Source: Bartonella sp. JB63 (lineage in GTDB: Bacteria; Pseudomonadota; Alphaproteobacteria; Rhizobiales; Rhizobiaceae). Taken from it: 64,000 nucleotides of DNA. Under the pieces are notes generated by a model. It saw only the letters and a list, made by a program, of their open reading frames with translations, made no database searches and was not told the origin of the DNA. The DNA is taken from positions 434,001 through 498,000 of the forward strand of contig NZ_CP019788.1 of NCBI RefSeq assembly GCF_002022665.1. The letters are read 5' to 3'. The translations under genes and the position numbers were made by a program. Shown piece by piece: positions 60,501 through 64,000 of the stretch. Within the stretch, counting starts at the first letter, position 1. Every line of letters begins with the position of its first letter.

Positions 60501-61541
60501 ATGGCAGGACGGGCTAAAAAAAAATCTATGTCGGTAATGCATGCTGCATTATCAGATACGACTAAAATGGCACAGATAGCTAATTTTACCAAAGAGGAAG
60601 AAATTGATGCTTATCGTGAAATGCTTTTTATTCGCCGTTTTGAAGAAAAAGCAGGACAGCTTTATGGTATGGGCTTGATTGGTGGCTTTTGTCATCTTTA
60701 TATTGGACAAGAAGCTGTTATTACTGGTACATTGAAAGCAACAAAAGCAGGTGATCAAATTATCACATCTTATCGTGATCATGGTCATATGTTGGCTGCT
60801 GGTATGAGCCCACGTGGTGTGATGGCAGAATTAACAGGGCGTCAGGGTGGTTTTTCTAAAGGGAAAGGGGGCTCGATGCATATGTTTTCTAAAGAAAAGA
60901 ATTTTTATGGTGGGCATGGTATTGTTGGCGCGCAAGTTCCAATTGGTTCAGGTCTGGCGTTTTCGAATCAGTATCTTGGTAAAGATAATGTGACATTAGT
61001 TTATTTTGGTGATGGGGCTGCAAATCAAGGACAGGTTTATGAAAGTTTTAATATGGCCTCGCTTTGGAAGCTTCCTGTTATCTATATTATTGAGAATAAT
61101 CAGTATGCTATGGGAACATCGGTTTCGCGTGCATCTGCAGAGACTGATTTTTCTCGCCGTGGTCTTTCTTTTGAGATTCCAGGTATTGCTGTTGATGGCA
61201 TGGACGTTCGCGCAGTAAAAGGGGCTGCTGATGAAGCAATTGTTTGGGCACGTTCGGGTAAAGGACCAATTATTCTTGATATGCAGACTTATCGCTATCG
61301 TGGCCATTCTATGTCTGATCCAGCAAAATATCGATCAAAAGAAGAAGTAGAGAAAATGAAATCAAAGCACGATCCGATTGATCAAGTAAAAAGTCGTTTA
61401 ATTAAACAGGGTTGGGCAAGTGAGGATGATTTAAAATTTATTGATAAAGAAGTACGCGCGATTGTCGCTGATGCAGCAAATTTTGCACAAAATGACTCAG
61501 AGCCAGATTCTTCTGAGCTCTATACTGATATTCTAGTTTAA
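60501..61541 (+). CDS. pdhA: Pyruvate dehydrogenase E1 alpha subunit
   Basis: E1 alpha, with E1 beta, decarboxylates pyruvate on thiamine pyrophosphate and passes the acetyl group to lipoyl-E2. The 346-aa protein has FIRRFEEKAGQLYGMG, GGKGGSMHMF-like KGKGGSMHMFS, and the TPP/Mg motif GDGAANQGQVYESFNMA followed by IENNQYAMGTS. The TYRYRGHSMSDPAKYR segment is also intact. GAAGGGAG is the ribosome-binding site. It is the first gene of pdhA-pdhB-pdhC. Confidence 0.96.
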   Translation: MAGRAKKKSMSVMHAALSDTTKMAQIANFTKEEEIDAYREMLFIRRFEEKAGQLYGMGLIGGFCHLYIGQEAVITGTLKATKAGDQIITSYRDHGHMLAAGMSPRGVMAELTGRQGGFSKGKGGSMHMFSKEKNFYGGHGIVGAQVPIGSGLAFSNQYLGKDNVTLVYFGDGAANQGQVYESFNMASLWKLPVIYIIENNQYAMGTSVSRASAETDFSRRGLSFEIPGIAVDGMDVRAVKGAADEAIVWARSGKGPIILDMQTYRYRGHSMSDPAKYRSKEEVEKMKSKHDPIDQVKSRLIKQGWASEDDLKFIDKEVRAIVADAANFAQNDSEPDSSELYTDILV

Positions 61542-61559
61542 AGCAGGGGAAGCACAAGT

Positions 61560-61763
61560 ATGTCCATTGATATTTTAATGCCTGCACTTTCGCCAACAAT
61601 GGAAGAAGGCAAATTGTCTAAATGGCTTAAGAAAGAAGGCGATAAAGTTAACTCTGGTGATGTGATTGCTGAAATTGAAACTGATAAAACAACAATGGAG
61701 GTAGAAGCTATTGATGAAGGTATTGTTGGTAGAATTTTGTACCTGAAGGCACTGAAAATGTGA
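61560..61763 (+). CDS. pdhB: pdhB 5' fragment: lipoyl domain cut by a frameshift
   Basis: This is the N-terminal lipoyl domain that alphaproteobacterial E1 beta carries. [19 protein letters not shown] and the lipoylation site ETDKTTM (Lys43) are present. After GIVGRIL the frame changes at 61739/61740. Adding one G (TTG-GTA-CCT) restores [12 protein letters not shown] and joins the downstream frame. As it stands, the peptide ends after 67 aa, missing the last strands of the domain. The stop TGA lies in ATGTGA and overlaps the next frame's GTG. Confidence 0.85.
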   Translation: MSIDILMPALSPTMEEGKLSKWLKKEGDKVNSGDVIAEIETDKTTMEVEAIDEGIVGRILYLKALKM

Positions 61764-62914
61764 AAGTTAATACTGTTATTGCAGTATTATTAGAAGAAGG
61801 TGAAAGTGCTGCAAATATTTCACGAGCTTTAGAAAAATCAAAGGGAGGAGAGATTGCTACTGTCCTATCAATCCCAGCACAACCTACTTTTGAAATCTCT
61901 TCTGATCCTGATATTCCTGTAAACACCGAGATGGTTATGATGACAGTGCGTGAAGCACTTAATCAAGCTATGGCTGAAGAAATGCGACGCGATGAGACAG
62001 TATTCCTAATGGGAGAAGAAGTAGCCGAATATCAGGGTGCCTATAAAGTCAGTCAAGGTTTATTAGAAGAATTTGGTGCACGACGGGTTATTGATACACC
62101 TATTACAGAGCACGGTTTTGCAGGGTTGGGTGTTGGTGCTGCATTTGGAGGTTTACGTCCTATTGTTGAGTTTATGACATTTAACTTTGCTATGCAGGCA
62201 ATGGATCAAATTGTCAACTCAGCAGCAAAAACTCGTTATATGTCTGGTGGGCAAATGTCTACTCCCATGGTTTTTCGTGGTCCCAATGGCGCTGCTGCGC
62301 GTGTTGGTGCTCAACATTCGCAGTGTTATGCTGCATGGTATAGTCATGTACCAGGCCTTAAGGTAGTTATGCCTTATAGTGCTGCAGATGCTAAAGGTTT
62401 GCTTAAGGCTGCTATTCGTGATGATAATCCTGTTATTTTCTTAGAAAATGAAATTCTTTATGGTCATCAATTTGAAGTGCCAAAGATGGATGATTTTATT
62501 TTACCTATTGGCAAAGCACGAATCTATAAATCTGGTAAGGATATAACAATTGTTTCTTTTGGAATTGGGATGTATTATGCGGTTCAGGCATTGCCGGAAA
62601 TTGAAAAGCTTGGTATTGACGCTGAATTAATCGATTTACGTACTATTCGTCCGATGGATTTACCAGCAATTATTGCTTCGGTTAAAAATACAGGTCGTTT
62701 GGTAACAATTGAAGAAGGGTATCCTCAGTCATCTGTTGGCACTGAAATAGCAACGCGTGTTATGCAACAGGCTTTTGATTATCTTGATGCACCAGTTGCT
62801 ACAATTGCTGGAAAAGATGTGCCTATGCCTTATGCAGAAAACCTTGAAAAGTTGGCTTTGCCAAATATTGCTGAAATTGTCGAAGCCGTTAAGGCTGTAA
62901 CTTATAAAGCATAA
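61760..62914 (+). CDS. pdhB: Pyruvate dehydrogenase E1 beta subunit, catalytic part of pdhB
   Basis: Continuation of pdhB in the other frame, 384 codons from a GTG at 61760. It contains the end of the lipoyl domain ([15 protein letters not shown]), a short linker and the full E1 beta core from [77 protein letters not shown], and the C-terminal transketolase domain ([15 protein letters not shown]). Because the catalytic part is complete, a working E1 beta could come from reinitiation at the overlapping GTG. A sequencing error is the main alternative. It lies 14 bp before pdhC. Confidence 0.88.
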   Translation: MKVNTVIAVLLEEGESAANISRALEKSKGGEIATVLSIPAQPTFEISSDPDIPVNTEMVMMTVREALNQAMAEEMRRDETVFLMGEEVAEYQGAYKVSQGLLEEFGARRVIDTPITEHGFAGLGVGAAFGGLRPIVEFMTFNFAMQAMDQIVNSAAKTRYMSGGQMSTPMVFRGPNGAAARVGAQHSQCYAAWYSHVPGLKVVMPYSAADAKGLLKAAIRDDNPVIFLENEILYGHQFEVPKMDDFILPIGKARIYKSGKDITIVSFGIGMYYAVQALPEIEKLGIDAELIDLRTIRPMDLPAIIASVKNTGRLVTIEEGYPQSSVGTEIATRVMQQAFDYLDAPVATIAGKDVPMPYAENLEKLALPNIAEIVEAVKAVTYKA

Positions 62915-62928
62915 TTGAGGAGAATACT

Positions 62929-64000
62929 ATGCCTATTAAGATTACGATGCCTGCACTTTCTCCTACAATGAAAGAGGGAAATTTATCAAAATGGAATATC
63001 AAAGAAGGTGATAAGGTTACATGTGGTGATATTATTGCTGAAATTGAGACAGATAAAGCAACAATGGAAGTAGAAGCTATTGATGAAGGGACGGTTGCTA
63101 AAATTGTTGTACCTGCTGGAATGCAGGGAGTTAAAGTCAATAGTCTGATTGTCGTCTTAGCAGAAGAAGGTGAGGATCTATCTGAAGCTGTAAAGGTTGC
63201 AGAAGAAACTTCTTCTGTTACGATGAAAGAATCAGTCATTAAACAATCGTTGGATTCAGCGAGTATACAAGCTTCTCATTCATTAAAAAATCAGCAATTA
63301 GTACAACGAAATGCAAATAATAGACGTCTTTTTGCATCTCCTTTAGCAAGACGATTGGCAGCTCAGGCGGGGATCGATTTATCACTGATTTCAGGTACTG
63401 GTCCTCATGGGCGTGTCATTAAACGTGATGTGGAGAAAGCTCTGAATAATGGTATTGAAAGTTCTCGTTCATTACACATCGATCAGTTAATAACTTCAGG
63501 TATTTCTGATGAACATGTTTTGCAATTATTTAAAGAGAGTGAATATACATTCGCACCCCATAATAATATGCGTAAAACAATTGCTAAGCGTCTAGTTGCA
63601 GCAAAGCAGATGGTACCACATTTTTATGTAACGATAGATTGTGAATTAAATGCGTTATTGGAATTACGTACGCAACTGAACGCTGTTGTTCCAATGGTTG
63701 AAACACAAGAAGAAATGAATCCTGCTTATAAGCTATCTGTTAATGATATGATCATTAAAGCTGTAGCTCTTTCTTTAAAAGCTGTACCTGATGCTAATGT
63801 GTCATGGCTTGAAGGTGGAATGCTTTATCACAAACACTGTGATGTTGGTGTTGCTGTTTCTGTTCCAAATGGTTTAATGGTACCAATTGTTCGCTGTGCA
63901 GAAGAAAAATCTTTGTCAATCATTTCTAATGAGATGAAAGATCTTGTAACACGTGCTCGTGAACGTAAATTGAGAATGGAGGAATATCAGGGAGGGACGA
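62929..64000 (+). CDS. pdhC: Dihydrolipoamide acetyltransferase (E2), 5' part, cut by window edge
   Basis: E2 is the core of the pyruvate dehydrogenase complex; it accepts the acetyl group from E1 and makes acetyl-CoA. From ATG 62929 (GAGGAG ribosome-binding site) 357 codons are visible: lipoyl domain with Lys43 in ETDKATM (1-78), a linker, the peripheral subunit-binding domain (about 132-168; FASPLARRLAAQAGIDL, GTGPHGRVIKRDV), and most of the catalytic domain from MRKTIAKRLVAAKQMVPHFY. The C-terminal active-site HxxxDG lies past the edge. The N-terminus closely resembles that of PdhB. Confidence 0.95.
   Translation, partial: MPIKITMPALSPTMKEGNLSKWNIKEGDKVTCGDIIAEIETDKATMEVEAIDEGTVAKIVVPAGMQGVKVNSLIVVLAEEGEDLSEAVKVAEETSSVTMKESVIKQSLDSASIQASHSLKNQQLVQRNANNRRLFASPLARRLAAQAGIDLSLISGTGPHGRVIKRDVEKALNNGIESSRSLHIDQLITSGISDEHVLQLFKESEYTFAPHNNMRKTIAKRLVAAKQMVPHFYVTIDCELNALLELRTQLNAVVPMVETQEEMNPAYKLSVNDMIIKAVALSLKAVPDANVSWLEGGMLYHKHCDVGVAVSVPNGLMVPIVRCAEEKSLSIISNEMKDLVTRARERKLRMEEYQGGT

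Overview
This window looks like a chromosomal segment of a Bartonella species (Alphaproteobacteria, Hyphomicrobiales). The evidence is very AT-rich DNA, Rhizobiales-type gene order in the housekeeping blocks (rpsF-rpsR-DUF2232-rplI; fabD-fabG-acpP-fabF-mltG-gmk; lptG-lptD-surA-pdxA-rsmA; eno-ftsB-pdhA-pdhB-pdhC), many decayed genes, and a tandem family of autotransporter adhesin-like proteins of the kind found in Bartonella. The species cannot be named from the sequence alone.

Layout. 1-2.8 kb, minus strand: the start of dnaB and the rpsF-rpsR-DUF2232-rplI ribosomal block. 3.1-9.3 kb, plus strand: a PAP2 phosphatase, then fatty-acid synthesis (fabD, fabG, acpP, fabF), mltG and gmk. 9.3-17.4 kb, minus strand: an outer-membrane/LPS assembly block (lptF, lptG, lptD, a SurA-like chaperone) that runs into pdxA and rsmA. 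17.4-20.6 kb: an empty AT-rich stretch, holC, a small membrane protein and an MHS-type MFS transporter. 20.6-22.6 kb: decayed DNA. 22.7-30.6 kb: three tandem autotransporter genes. The first is frameshifted at a G7 tract, the second carries a long disordered insert, and the third shares a 1,311-bp stretch with the first that shows no difference by eye. 30.7-32.2 kb: a wrecked ABC-F ATPase gene. 32.4-37.0 kb: ndk, pgsA, uvrC, rlmJ and tRNA-Lys(CTT). 37.1-45 kb: a TerC/CBS/CorC membrane protein, a YbhN-like protein, a Kef-type antiporter and fused secDF. 45-50.4 kb: an MscS-family channel, ilvC and cycA. 50.4-52.1 kb: decayed DNA. 52.1-64 kb: a PpiD-like chaperone, then tpiA, secG, pyrG, kdsA, eno, a broken TM2-domain gene, ftsB, pdhA, a frameshifted pdhB and the start of pdhC.

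How it fits together. The housekeeping content centres on envelope building (fatty acids, LPS transport, Kdo synthesis, Sec export, OMP chaperones, peptidoglycan) and central metabolism (triose isomerase, enolase, pyruvate dehydrogenase). The accessory content is a surface-protein locus flanked by pseudogenes.

The most interesting feature is the autotransporter cluster. It combines a G-tract frameshift at a position where one added G restores a 780-residue protein, an apparently exact long direct repeat covering the linker and beta-barrel, and divergent passenger domains. This is the pattern expected of an on/off and mosaic surface-variation locus. Other notable lesions are a single-base deletion that splits pdhB inside its lipoyl domain, and shortened C-termini of the MscS-like channel and IlvC.
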